Source: Ixodes scapularis (Eukaryota; Arthropoda; Arachnida; Ixodida; Ixodidae). From it: a stretch of DNA of 64,000 nt. Positions 33,787 through 43,235 of this stretch are shown in pieces. The stretch lies in the NCBI RefSeq assembly GCF_016920785.2, contig NW_024609928.1, forward strand, positions 1 to 64,000. Reading direction: 5' to 3'. Position numbers and translations under genes: made by a program. Position 1 is the first letter of the stretch, and every line of letters starts with the position of its first letter. A model generated the notes under the pieces. That model was not told the origin of the DNA, searched no databases, and saw nothing but the letters and a program-made list of their open reading frames with translations.

Positions 33787-34230
33787 ATGGTCAACCATCT
33801 GGCAAAATTCCTTCCCATGACGGCACAAAAGACAAGGCCGCTGAGGGACTTGCTACACAGCGACGCAAGTTGGTATTGGGGGGAACCACAAGAGAGCGCC
33901 TTTCAACAAATCAAGGCCGAACTGAGTACGACTCCGGTCCTCGCTTACTATAATCCTCAAGCGCAGATCACCCTGTCATCGAATGCGTCATCATGCGGAC
34001 TTGGGTCTGTACTGCTACAGGAAGACCAAGATGGCAAAAGACTTCTTGTGGCTTACGCTTCTCAAGCCATGACGGAAGCGGGATCAAAAATACACACGAG
34101 TAGAAAAGGAAGCGCTCGCTCTCACATGGGCATGCGAACACTTCCGAATGTACCTACTAAGACTGAGATTTCACGTGGAACTGTACCACAAACCACTGGG
34201 ACCGTTGTTCTCAACAAAATGACTAGACTA
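33787..34230 (+). pseudogene. RNase H region of the Gypsy element, interrupted
   Basis: The connection and RNase H domains. FLPMTAQKTRPLRDLL (8-23) and SAFQQIKAELSTTPVLAYY (38-56) are standard. LSSNASSCGLGSVLLQ (63-78) has Asn66 where the family has the catalytic Asp. After a 1-nt shift near 34080 the other frame carries KYTRVEKEALALTWACEHF, with the catalytic Glu, and HKPLGPLFSTK. The coding sequence is then cut at 34239 by the nested element and resumes at 36227 (PRLQRLRMR). Confidence 0.88.
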
Positions 34231-34239
34231 GATGACGCC
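34231..34239. repeat. 9-bp target-site duplication (left) of the nested element
   Basis: GATGACGCC here and GATGACACC at 36218-36226 match at 8 of 9 bases. Removing the insert plus one copy restores the expected LDD.P frame of RNase H, which fixes the ends of the nested element. Confidence 0.85.
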
Positions 34240-34477
34240 GGGTGTATCTCAAAACAACCCACTCTTATTTGAACACTTCTCGTTTGAACCCATTCGCAAA
34301 ACGCCCTTCTCGTTTAAACCTTTCCCGTTTCGACCCTTTCTTATTTATACCCGTCTCATTTGAACTCATTCTCATTTGAACCCTTCTCGTCTGAACCCAT
34401 TCGCAAAACACCCTTCGCGTTTTAACATTTCGCGTTTCGACCCTTTCTCATTTGAACCCGTTGTCATTTGAACACCG
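34240..34477 (+). repeat. Left terminal inverted repeat of the Foldback-like element
   Basis: Contains two copies of a subrepeat about 107 bp apart (GAACCCATTCGCAAAAC at 34286 and 34393). CCTTTCCCGTTTCG at 34319-34332 and TTTGAACCCGTT near 34451 are identical to strings in satellite II. Confidence 0.8.
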
Positions 34478-35330
34478 TAGTGAGGTATAGAAAGAAGGAA
34501 AAACAGTTGAGGATGAAGGTTGAAGATGAAGCGAAGCGGCACCATCTCTTGCATAGCACATGAAACAATTTTCCTTATGCCTGCGTGCCACCCCGAGTCT
34601 GTTGACGTAGCTACGTGGTCACAAGGTGACGTGGTCTCAAAAGTGCTAGCGCAGATTCGGTACTTCATTCTCTCCTGTCGCTGTATGTCGTTAAGATGTC
34701 GTCGTTTGGAGCGGATGGATCATTGTGCTAGTCGTGTGTTATTGCTTGTAATGGCCAATTCGGATGGTCATTTTCCCTGAAAAAAATATTTTCCCATATC
34801 TTCGGCAAGGGCGTTCGCGTGGTCAAAGGCTGGTGAGTGCAAGCTTTTCGGGTTGCGCTTCTCAGGCGTGTACTGGCAATTTACCAGCAGAAGTTTTGCC
34901 GAGCTCCAAGAGGTCGGGCAGCTTGTCTGCCAGACTGTATCCGGTATCGTCACATTCGAATCGGGATAGGGAACCAAATGAAACAATGCTCGCTGAGGCG
35001 GCAAATAGCGGGTTCGAGTGGCAAACGAAGCCATCGAGACAGGCACCCTTTTGTGCTCTGAGACAAGATAGCAAAAACAACGAAGCGAAAGATAATTTAT
35101 GTTTCAAAGAAAGTAAAAATTTTTGGAAGAATTTATCCAGCCTGAGCAAGGTATGTTTGCTTTGAGACACGGGCTGCATCATACATCACTTTATTTTACA
35201 ACTCTGTAATAACAAGGTATTACACCGCTGAAAAAGAAAGTATGCATAGTGATGCAGTTTGAAACTTAAACACGCATTACAATTTCAAGGAGGGTGGGTG
35301 CAATGAGAAGACTGAGGATTCCAAAAAAGG

Positions 35331-35469
35331 TACTAGAAAGTTTTAGTAGATCGTTCCGATACCCCCGATAGCCGCGATAACGATACTATGCATGCGCAAG
35401 GAAGGCGGTGGCGGAGTATCGGGTATCGTTATCGGAGTCATGGGAACGATCGACAAAAACTCTCTACTA
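35331..35469. mobile_element. 139-bp inverted-repeat element (MITE) inside the Foldback-like element
   Basis: The terminal 27 bases match in inverted orientation at 23 of 27 positions (35331-35357 against 35443-35469), with AGATCGTTCC and GGAACGATC as the inner ends. The interior holds a second, looser inversion around CGATAACGATAC. There is no coding capacity. It is the third nesting level at this locus. Confidence 0.65.
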
Positions 35470-35957
35470 ACAGTAAGCAGAATATGGAAAGCGACGCTAG
35501 CAAGCCTCCGTGGCAACAGTTAATCGAAAATCCAGACGAAGTTTATTAAAATTTGACGCGCGTGCGGGCAGCACCACACTGATTTATAGATCTGCCCTTT
35601 CATTGATTTTATATTTTAATATTCTGTCAGCTGTACGGACTTGTGGTAATGCCAATATTTTGAAAAGTTTTGTGAAGCCGCCTCTGTTTACACATATCGC
35701 AAAGAGTCGTAATTTATGTTGTTGGCGTATGCAGCGTGCTCATGGTACCATAGAATGATCGAAGAAGAAGTTAACAGAGCTCACTCGCGACCCAAAAACG
35801 CCTGTTCATTGTACTTTGCATTCGGTTGGAGACGTGATGCGCCGCTGGCGCGTTTTTGGTCACCGGTGCAACAGGCAAGGGCTCGAAGGCAATTAATTAC
35901 CCAAATTCGCCATAAATACCGCAGAAAGATTGCGAGATCATGATGTTGGATTAATTT

Positions 35958-36217
35958 GGGTTCGAAATTAGAGAGGTTAAAATGAGAAAAGTCTTTCTGA
36001 CAATGGTCAAAACCAGAAAGTATGTTTTGAGAAAATTTGAAATGAGAAAGTTTAAAATGAAAAAAGTCGTTTTGAGAAGGGTCAAAACCCGAAAGTTTGT
36101 TTTGAGAACGGTTTAAATGAGAAAGGGAGAAACGCGAAAGTTGTTTTGCGCTCGGTTGAAATGAGAAGGTAAAAACGAGAAGGTAGAAATGCGAACGGGT
36201 TCAACTGAGAACCACCC
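35958..36217 (-). repeat. Right terminal inverted repeat of the Foldback-like element
   Basis: Read on the minus strand it repeats TTCTC(A/G)-TTT phrases and TTCTCAAAAC, matching the left repeat in style and in its first bases (GGGTGGTTCTCA against GGGTGTATCTCA). The two repeats are diverged; I did not align them base by base. Confidence 0.7.
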
Positions 36218-36226
36218 GATGACACC
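36218..36226. repeat. 9-bp target-site duplication (right) of the nested element
   Basis: GATGACACC, partner of 34231-34239 with one mismatch. Confidence 0.85.
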
Positions 36227-37630
36227 ACGTCTACAACGCTTGCGGATGAGGGATCCTGGAGAACGACTTCACAATATCTCACACACCAGGCAAGGAGATG
36301 CACACCGCCGACGTACTATCGCGGAAGCTCCACACATCCCAAGCAAGCCTCACAGACAAGGAGGAATCCTACATAAAAGAGTATGAACTCTTAGCCCTGG
36401 AACTCTTGCCTGTGTCATCTGAACTACTCGACAAACTCAGGTCCGAATAGATTAAGGATGTGACCACGGCACGGATCATGCTCTACTGCAAAAGCCAGTG
36501 GCCGGTGCTCATAGACTTGACACCCGAAGCAGGGAAGTACGGGAGCGTGGCATTAGAACTTACCACAGTTCAAGGACTCCTGATGAGGAAAAGCAGACTT
36601 GCTATTCCACCTGTAATGCGGCAAGACATTTTCGAACGCCTGCACAGTAGACACCAGGCCATCGTGAGATGTCGAGCCAGGGTAAGGGACTTGGTTTGGT
36701 GGCCAGGCATCAGTCAACAGATCCCCGATTACGTCAACCTGTGCCCTACCTGCCAGAAGTTCCGGCAACCAGGTGCAGAGCCCATAATCCTGACACCTCT
36801 GCCCGAACGCCCGTGGCAGGAAATCGGTATGGATCTGTTCCTGTTGGACGGGAAAAACTACTTGGTGGTCATTCACTACTTCTCCAGGTTCTTTGAGCTT
36901 AAGCAAGACGACGTCAAAAGACGTCATCGAAGCACTGAGTGAAATATTCGCACGATTTGAAATCCCGGAGGTCATTCGTTCCGACGGTGGATCCCAGTTT
37001 GCATCAAGCGAATTCAAGTGCTTTACACACAAGTGGAAAGCGTGAGAAGTAACGTTAAGTCCCTACTATCCTGAAAGCAATGGCGAGGCAGAAGGAGCCG
37101 TCCAAACCGTAAAGAACCCGCTTAGGAAGTCCGAGGTCCCTGCACAGGCTCTTCTGGCTCACAGGACTGCGCCAGGAAAGGAGGGCTATTTGCCAGCGGA
37201 ACTGTTGATGGAACGACGACTGAAGTCTACAGTTCCTGTGTCACCGAAGCTTCTGACGCCCAACTGGAAATACACTGCTCGCTATAGGCAGCGTCACAAC
37301 GTAGTGAAAGCCATAGAGGCAAGCCACTACAACAAGCGTCAAAGAGCAAGAGACAGAGCTGAATTGGCACCGAGATCGGCAGTCTGGATGTACGCAAACG
37401 CCGCACACCAAGAAGTGGTGCTACAGCAGACCCGCGAACCACGGTCATACCTGGTGCAGACTGAACATGGTGCATTACGTCGCACTACCAGACATCTGCA
37501 GACTGCGAGACAAGACACCACACCCAGTATGGTCGCAGACAAGGGACCACCAGCTTCATCTGGCAGCAATAACGGCCGGGTGACCAGAAGCGGAAGGATC
37601 TCTAGAGCACCGGCACGATATAGACAATAG
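36227..37630 (+). pseudogene. RNase H end, integrase and C-terminal tail of the Gypsy element, broken
   Basis: Begins with the last RNase H block (PRLQRLRMR, then ISHTPGKEMHTADVLSRK one frame over). Integrase, which inserts the DNA copy, starts in the piece 36460-36942 with a zinc-binding HHCC domain: His62, His65, Cys95 and Cys98 around WWPG. GMDLF supplies the first catalytic Asp (125). A frameshift near 36905 follows. RSDGGSQF (Asp codon 36983-36985) and SNGEAEG (Glu codon 37091-37093) complete a DD35E triad in one frame, but a TGA at 37043-37045 lies between them. The tail 37190-37630 (146 codons) is the usual basic C-terminus and ends at a TAG near 37628. Confidence 0.9.
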
Positions 37631-37635
37631 GTTTT

Positions 37636-37646
37636 AAAAGGGAAGG
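37636..37646 (+). promoter_or_regulatory. Polypurine tract of the Gypsy element
   Basis: AAAAGGGAAGG immediately before the 3' LTR, the expected primer site for plus-strand synthesis. Confidence 0.85.
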
Positions 37647-37780
37647 TGTCGTGTTCAGAGACTGAAAGAAGTCTGGCAACGCTTGTTCGGCGAGAGACGC
37701 CATATTAAAAGAGCGGAAAACAAACGTTCACCTCGACCTCGTCTCTTACGTTCTTGGAGGTTCGCGCACGGTACACGACA
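37647..37780 (+). repeat. 3' LTR of the Gypsy element (134 bp)
   Basis: Same length and ends as 31502-31635. There are ten substitutions between the two, most of them transitions. Confidence 0.95.
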
Positions 37781-38546
37781 ACCAATATGACCCTACAGTG
37801 TTCAATTCGCGTAATGAATGTTGAAGGAACGTTAGTGGCAACGAAACGTACGTTCATGAAACATGTATCCACGAAAAGTTATCCATGACAGGTGTTTCCA
37901 CTACATGCCGGGAAATTAAGAAAGTCAGTATTTTACTGGCTGTTGTCACGTGAATTCAAATAGCACCTGGGAGACGACTGCCGGTAGAACTTCGGGGAAA
38001 TTATTCTCGCTGCTGCCGGGAAAATAGATACTGCATACTCTTAGAGGTAATCCGTAAAAGTACCGGTAGAAAAACGGTGAATCGTATCCAAGAAGTAGAT
38101 TGCGGTGCACATGTAATGAAAAAAGCGAACTTGAAAGATGCAATCCGAGGTATATGTCGACGCGGGTACTGCAGTAAAACCGCACAAACACAAAAACGAA
38201 AAGTGCTCCGTGAATATTCAACGCGATGTGGCACAAGCTGTCATTTGCCGAGCCGAACAATGCACGCGTCACAAGAATTTATTGGCCTCTTTGAAGAAAT
38301 TGCTGGTTGCCGATATAAGCATAGGACTTTTCGGACCATTTACCACCGAAATCCATCGTAGCCCCTCAGGCCGCAGCACAAACACAACTAGTTCTGCATG
38401 CAGGCATTCCGGGATCGGGAAACTCTACTGCGTTATCCGTCAATCTTTTACCACGTAATCACACTCACAGAGAGCCGAATCAAGTAACAAAAAGCCTACG
38501 GTTAATTGGTCCGGCGAGCACGCAACTTCAACCACCCTCTTTGCTT
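37781..38546. other. Interval without a recognisable gene
   Basis: Mixed composition. Several overlapping frames of about 90-108 codons exist on both strands. The plus-strand frame 38138-38458 (106 codons) is the most protein-like but matches nothing I know, and it has no upstream signal I can identify. Confidence 0.45.
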
Positions 38547-38571
38547 AGAGAGAGAGAGAGAGAGAGAGAGA
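38547..38571. repeat. (GA)n microsatellite
   Basis: About twelve AG dinucleotides in a row. Confidence 0.97.
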
Positions 38572-39208
38572 AGAGTAGGAAAGCAGGAGCTCCTTCATGG
38601 CCAGAACTCAGAGCGCTGACAAAATGATAATTTTCAGGGAGCATCCCAAGAATGAACACAGCGAGAGGATTTATCACTTGTATCGTCTTGTAAGTTCGTC
38701 GCAAAGTTGATACTGATAGTGCAGTGGATGCTCTGTGTGTGGCCTACCAACAAGTGGCCTTCAGGTAGGTGCCGTGCCCTGCCTTATCACCAGCTTGGAG
38801 GCTGTGACCAGGTGACCCTAACCGGAGACAAGCTTGGCCTAGAACAGCTTCGCGTCTACTCTGCTTTAAACACCGAGTGAGCAGGACAGCTACATGAAGT
38901 TTAGTTTTGAAAGTTCAAAAGACATCGCCAAGCCCCAAAGTGAATACAAAAAACGGGAAGTATGAATATCCTCTGCTTTACATCGTATAATGCACATTTT
39001 AAATTCAAATGCAGAATTAACCGCGACTCCTTTCTGCGCACGATGTCCGGAAATAAATATATATTAACAAGAAATTTAAAATTATGGGTACACTGTTAGA
39101 TTCGCGTTCTTTAAATTCAGCGGTCAGAATCTTTGCATACTTGTTGTTTTTATTATTATACTGTTTAAGAAATGATACAGTTTCTTTGCTGCATGTACAC
39201 GGCCCTTG

Positions 39209-39210
<2 letters not shown>
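38572..39210. other. Interval without a recognisable gene
   Basis: No open frame over 80 codons, no RNA gene and no element ends that I can support. Confidence 0.5.

Positions 39211-39254
<44 letters not shown>
39211..39254. repeat. (AT)n microsatellite
   Basis: Fifteen AT dinucleotides, one AC, then six more AT. It creates short Ile-Tyr frames that are not genes. Confidence 0.97.
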
Positions 39255-39595
39255 TTGTGCTATCATCGGCGTGCTGCGAAATGTATGGTACGGTTTAGGT
39301 CGTAATATTTTTTTTCATTCGTAGCTTCAATTTATAGGGCTGTCATCAAATAAACAATCTCTGCCAACCACGAGGAGAACACATTGTAGATTTGTGGGCT
39401 CGAAGAAGCTCAAACGACTTTAATATCTTATAATAAAATAAAAAAAAGAAAAATCAGCAACAGCGCATTTCTATGGTTGGCTGCAGACCAGTGAAGGGTC
39501 GTGCGTCTATAGGAAGAGCAAGTTGTCTGCTTCTAGTGCAGGATATGCCGTGACGTCAGAACAACACCGAGCTCTAATTAAGTTTGATTGAAAGG

Positions 39596-39642
39596 ATAGT
39601 GGGTAGACCTCGATGCTAGATGCCTCCAGGTCTACCCACTAT
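39596..39642. other. Perfect 15-bp hairpin
   Basis: ATAGTGGGTAGACCT (39596-39610) and its exact reverse complement (39628-39642) are separated by a 17-base loop. Outside the stem only two G-T pairs would extend it. It could be a relic of an inverted-repeat element or a structured RNA; nothing nearby decides. Confidence 0.7.
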
Positions 39643-39739
39643 TTGTTTCAACACTTGTGCAAGAAGCAGAAGCAACCCTTAGCTGTGCAAGAAGCAGACG
39701 AGCCTGCGCGTCGGATAGCTCTGAGGCAATAACTATTGC

Positions 39740-40010
39740 TGGCTACAGGAAATTAAATGGTTGCCTTTCTTTAGCTTTTGGGACAGACCCTTGTCTATAG
39801 CTATCTACAAGCAATTAAGTGTCCGCGGGTCTAGAGCTTTAAATACATTGATACTTTTCTCTAGCAGGCTACAGACAACCGAATGGTCAAACCTCTATAG
39901 CCTTGGAGATATAAACCTATCTGTAACCGGCTATGGAGCATTTGAATAATTTAATGTGGCTAGTTTCGGATAAATACAGATTTCTATAGCCGTTTAAAGG
40001 AAATGTTACG
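39740..40010. repeat. CTATAG-style degenerate repeat, second locus
   Basis: TATAGCTATC, CTCTATAGCC, CCGGCTATGG and TTCTATAGCCG recur at loose intervals, and similar text resumes at 40775-40830 beyond the TTAA element. It resembles 29745-30890 in style. I could not align the two loci, so the relation is tentative. Confidence 0.35.
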
Positions 40011-40069
40011 GTTACAAATCTCTAACCTATGTGCCATAAAAAAAAAAAAAAAACTTTTTGTTGAGGGTT

Positions 40070-40738
40070 TTAAAGGGGCACTGACACCCCAAAGGTCGTA
40101 TTTATTTTTATTGCCTAAAACGATGCAAGTTGCAGTCATAGACACGCAAAAAAAAGCCGCATCGCGAAAAAAAATTTTCCTGCGCGCACGGGCGCCTTTT
40201 TATTTTTGGCGTTTGATTTTCCCGCCTCTCGCCTCCTCGCTTCTTTTGATCGGTGACGTCAAAAATCAGGAAATTTAGAAGCTTTGTAGGCGACATCTCT
40301 ATAAAATTTAATTACGGCAATCGTAAAACATGTTTTTTAACGCAATTGCGAACGCACTACGGCCCTTCTTTTTGAAATACCAAAAATCGGGAGTTCGTTG
40401 TGGTGCCGTCTCCTGGATTTGTATCCTCCAACGGAAAACAGGCGACACCGCTCAAAACCGGTCCGCCGTAACGCCGCCGCTCACTCCTTTCCTCCTCGCT
40501 TTGGCAACAGCAGGGAGTGGTGAAAGAAAGTCGACCCTCAGGTCTCCGCGATTTTTGACGTCAAGGCACCGGCGCCGATCGCGCGGGAACTTCGAATTCG
40601 GCATTTGGAAATTGTTTTTTTACTTCACAAATACTGAACTCCCAAATTTCAAATTTTGAGGGTAATGTCCCGGCATCGTTTTCAATCGTTTCGGATAATA
40701 AAAAAAAATATGATTTTGATGTGTCAGTGCCCCTTTAA
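40070..40738. mobile_element. TTAA-flanked inverted-repeat element (piggyBac-type MITE)
   Basis: TTAAAGGGGCACTGACAC at 40070-40087 is mirrored exactly by its reverse complement at 40721-40738. With TTAA as the duplicated target, the element is 40074-40734 (661 bp) with a 14-bp perfect terminal repeat AGGGGCACTGACAC. A TTAA target is the piggyBac hallmark. The interior has no transposase; the longest frame is 109 codons and unconvincing. Confidence 0.82.
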
Positions 40739-41408
40739 CTAGTGTCATAATTTTTTTATCGCCGAATAGAGAGGGCCATAGACGGTTATAGCTATATGTA
40801 TGTTTGTTTATAGACATACATAGACTATTTCCCGCGAGAAATGGACGCTTCTATCTAAGATCCTCCAATGTCAGCTATATTATTCTTCAGGGATGGGCAG
40901 TATTTCAAATACAAGTATTTGAAATACGTATTTCAAATACTTTGTGTATTTTGCATTTGTATTTAATTACAAATTAGGTAATGTATTTGACGTGTGTATT
41001 TAAATACTAAAACGTGGGTATTTCAAATACAATTGTAATTAAATACAATTTTGTGGCCGAAAATACATCCCTTAAATTTATTGTCACTCTCCAGAGCAAG
41101 AAGAAAACTACGTTCTGCACTGAATGCAGTGTCTCTCAATCAAGCACAAGCGTTTAGTAACTTTGTGATTACGGTGCTAGTCCAAAGCAAGAATAGTGAC
41201 GAAATCGACGTTCACAGGCAGACTGCCTAAATAATTAAGTGCCTGTGACAACTTGTGATGCTTTACAGCCTGATTTCCATCCCTATTTTTGCCTGGAACA
41301 TTCTAAATGCGCGGCTCGTCCATATTTTCGTAACTGGTGCGAGTTGCAACAATAAAATATTCTCTAGCTAGTGGTGCGCATCTTGGTCGTCTCGGTTCTT
41401 TGTTGGTC

Positions 41409-42205
41409 TAGGGGTCTCAAACTGATTTGAGTGCGAGGGCCAATTACCCCATCCCCCGAAAGGTCGAGGGCCAACTTAGGGGGGTGGGGGGGGGGGGGAG
41501 GGAGGGAGGGAGGGGGGCGGGGCTTAAAGGTCATGCTCTCGCTTTTTTTTTTTGTAATCTCCCGGTGTAGGTACTGACATCTTCAGTTTTGCTTTCTTTA
41601 TACGACTAATTTGGGCCCTTGCCTGATGTGATAACAATAATTAAATGGGCACTGCTCCTAAGAGAGCATTCACACTGCTGTTTTTGTTCACCAATTCACT
41701 CGGGAATTATTCAAGCTCTAGATTTCTTTAAAAGAGGAAGAAATCTCTTCATATCACAGTGCTTTGTTTCTAGGGAATTCTTGATAGCAGCAGTCTAAAA
41801 AAATAATTGTAGTCGAATGGCGATTTTTTCTGAAGGAAGAAATCTCAAGCTCTTAGCTTTACCTTTGACCATTCCTCTGCTGAGCGAAGTATGTCCTTGA
41901 ACAAAGTGCTCGCGCTTGGAGCCCCGAAGCGAAATTGTGGTACGGGTGACTAACGTGACAATATTTGGGGGAAAAAAAAAGAAGACTCAAGGCAAATGAA
42001 AGCACAATGGTAACTGTGTGGATACGTTATAAGAGCAGAGCTATGTTTAAGCGAAAATAAATCTGCAACATGATATCATTATAGCGCATGCCATTTCTTG
42101 CGCTCAGTGCATGGGAACGAGGGCTCGCAGACCGTCGCCCGCGGGCCGCGTCCCAGCGACTCGTGAGCCGCATGCGGCCCGCGGGCCGCGTGTTTGAGAC
42201 CCCAC
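41409..42205. mobile_element. Second hAT-like element nested in the first
   Basis: GGGGTCTCAAAC at 41411-41422 is mirrored by GTTTGAGACCCC at 42192-42203. GCGGCCCGCGGGCCGC-rich sequence precedes the right end, and GCGAGGGCCAATTA follows the left end. These terminal words are familiar from animal hAT MITEs. The outermost one or two bases differ between the ends, and I found no target duplication. No coding region is visible. Confidence 0.55.
41479..41521 (+). repeat. G-rich tract
   Basis: Nearly pure G with a few A, T and C, including a run of about 14 G. It is a candidate G-quadruplex former and a likely site of sequencing length error. Confidence 0.85.
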
Positions 42206-42591
42206 TCTATACTAAAATGTAATAAAAAAAAAGCTGCTTGAAGCTCTGTTTTTTTTTTTCACCTATTACGTCCAAGCTGATTACATTTTTTTTTGTGATT
42301 ATATTTCTATTACGTTACTAGAGCCTCGCGCACTAACTCCCGAGTGTGCCATGCGAAATTAAAATGAGATACCCAGAAACCCGTTGCAGAAGCCCTAAAG
42401 TCGCTGACGCAAATTTTGAAGAATTTATTTGGAAAAGTACTTGGAGGAGACCGAATACATTTGGTTGTATTTGTATCTTGTATTTAAATGCTTTTTTGGA
42501 AATGTAATTAGATTTGTAATTAAATACACTTTTGACGAAGTATTTTGTATTTTATTTCGATGCATATCTGCATGTATTTTGCCCATCCCTG

Positions 42592-42875
42592 TTTTGCTTT
42601 CTCTATCGAGGGTCTAGTCGGCGTCTCTATCAGTGTCAACAGGGCCACAAGCAACCAATCAGCGCTACGTATAGTTCCGTCTACGCGCCAGCCCCTCCGG
42701 AATGCGCCACTCGCCACGATCGTCGGGCGCAGCTTTCATTTTGCCGGCGCTGTACGAGAAGACCGTGCGCGCGGTGGCAGCCGAACCGACGCTCCAACGC
42801 CGTGGGTGGAGATAGGAGATCCCGCGGCGAGCACACGAGGGCGCAAGCCGCGCGTCCCTCTGCCGCGGGAGGCCG
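42592..42875. other. GC-rich, CpG-rich interval
   Basis: From about 42660 the sequence is rich in CpG and includes CAACCAATCAGCGC, a CCAAT-box-like site. It could be a remnant of a promoter island or part of a longer repeat joined to the SINE. The plus-strand frames crossing it (about 116 codons) have a compositional bias and no recognisable domain. Confidence 0.35.
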
Positions 42876-43050
42876 TTTTTAGGGGCGAAGCTCCTTAGGG
42901 TCTAGCCTTCCGTCCGTCCGTCCGTCCGTCCGGCGTCCGTGCTAACATAAAAAGAAAAAAAAATGTTTGCAGTCGACAGGATTCGAACATGTGCGGGGAG
43001 CCCCCAATGAATTTCTAGTCCAGCGCATTAACCACTCGGCCACGACTGCG
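42876..43050 (-). mobile_element. Serine-tRNA-derived SINE (Ruka-like)
   Basis: On the minus strand a serine-tRNA-like head (43049-42969) is followed by an A/T-rich spacer, an ACGG repeat (GGACGGACGGACGG, four to five units) and the end CTAAGGAGCTTCGCCCC. Ruka, a SINE described from ixodid ticks, is stated in the literature to resemble a serine tRNA, and this end motif is frequent in tick sequences as I know them. RNA polymerase III A- and B-box-like sequences are present in the head. Confidence 0.85.
42969..43049 (-). tRNA. tRNA-Ser-like head of the SINE (degenerate)
   Basis: GCAGTCG and CGACTGC form a perfect 7-bp acceptor stem. TGGCCGAGTGGTTA (A box), an anticodon loop CTAGAAA (anticodon AGA, serine) and GTTCGAATCC (B box) are in order, with a long variable arm as in serine tRNAs. 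One mismatch in the anticodon stem and one in the T stem, together with the attached SINE body, argue against a working tRNA gene. Confidence 0.75.
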
Positions 43051-43108
43051 GGACGAGTAGGGGGCTCTGAGATGTGGTAGTTACTCAAGAGCTGGGGATG
43101 TCATGGAT

Positions 43109-43235
43109 GAAACGTTGCATGTAACCGCTCAACTTCTATACAGGAGAGGGCGCTGCGGTCAAATGCGTTTATAATCGCGTTAAACTTTGCATGCATTGGC
43201 TCAACGTTTATAGACGAGAGGGCGCTCCGGTCAAA
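43109..43235. repeat. Pair of diverged direct repeats beside satellite II
   Basis: AACGTTGCATG...GAGAGGGCGCTGCGGTCAAA near 43111-43163 resembles AACTTTGCATG...GAGAGGGCGCTCCGGTCAAA near 43183-43235, an offset of about 72 bp. The second copy runs directly into the first satellite II unit. Confidence 0.6.

Larger units (their letters stand above)
34240..36217. mobile_element. Foldback-like element nested in the Gypsy RNase H region (1978 bp)
   Basis: Starts GGGTG and ends CACCC, with long terminal inverted repeats (about 240-260 bp each) made of loosely repeated phrases such as TTCTCATTTGAACCC. A 9-bp target duplication flanks it. Long, internally repetitive inverted ends with a 9-bp duplication are the Foldback signature, and some Mutator-like elements share it. 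The interior (34478-35950) is about 1.5 kb and has no frame I recognise; its longest frame is 133 codons (34764-35165) with no known motif. It also holds a 139-bp inverted-repeat element. With no transposase it is non-autonomous. Confidence 0.82.
31502..37780 (+). mobile_element. Gypsy-type (Ty3) LTR retrotransposon, decayed, with nested insertion
   Basis: 6279 bp between the outer ends of two 134-bp LTRs, of which 1978 bp plus a 9-bp target duplication belong to a nested element; the original was therefore about 4.3 kb. The order is LTR, leucine-tRNA-type primer site, gag, zinc knuckle, protease, reverse transcriptase, RNase H, integrase, polypurine tract, LTR. Integrase last is the Ty3/Gypsy order. 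There is no envelope-like frame. The LTRs differ at 10 of 134 positions with no gaps, so the insertion is old. The flanks (CCATC before, ACCAA after) show no convincing 4-5-bp target duplication, so one end may have been altered after insertion. Confidence 0.95.
40888..42591. mobile_element. hAT-like non-autonomous element (1704 bp)
   Basis: Starts CAGGGATGGGCAGTATTT and ends with the inversion of CAGGGATGGGCAAAATAC. CAGGG-type ends are typical of hAT elements. Flanking octamers TTATTCTT (40880-40887) and TTTTGCTT (42592-42599) match at 6 of 8, consistent with an aged 8-bp target duplication. The subterminal 150 bp on both sides are full of ATTTCAAATAC-like and TGTATTTAAAT-like repeats, which are probable transposase-binding repeats. 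No transposase frame is present. A second hAT-like insertion occupies 41409-42205. Confidence 0.75.

Noticed and set aside
31497..37785. Target-site duplication of the Gypsy element
   Set aside because: CCATC before and ACCAA after do not match convincingly at 4 or 5 bases.
38138..38458. 106-codon plus-strand frame
   Set aside because: Somewhat protein-like, but no family recognised and competing frames overlap; described as part of an unassigned interval.
42545..42898. 117-codon frame over the GC-rich interval
   Set aside because: It runs from the end of a hAT-like element into the SINE, and its composition explains the open frame.
42969..43049. Functional tRNA-Ser gene
   Set aside because: Stem mismatches and an attached SINE body with GGACGGACGG repeats indicate a SINE head.
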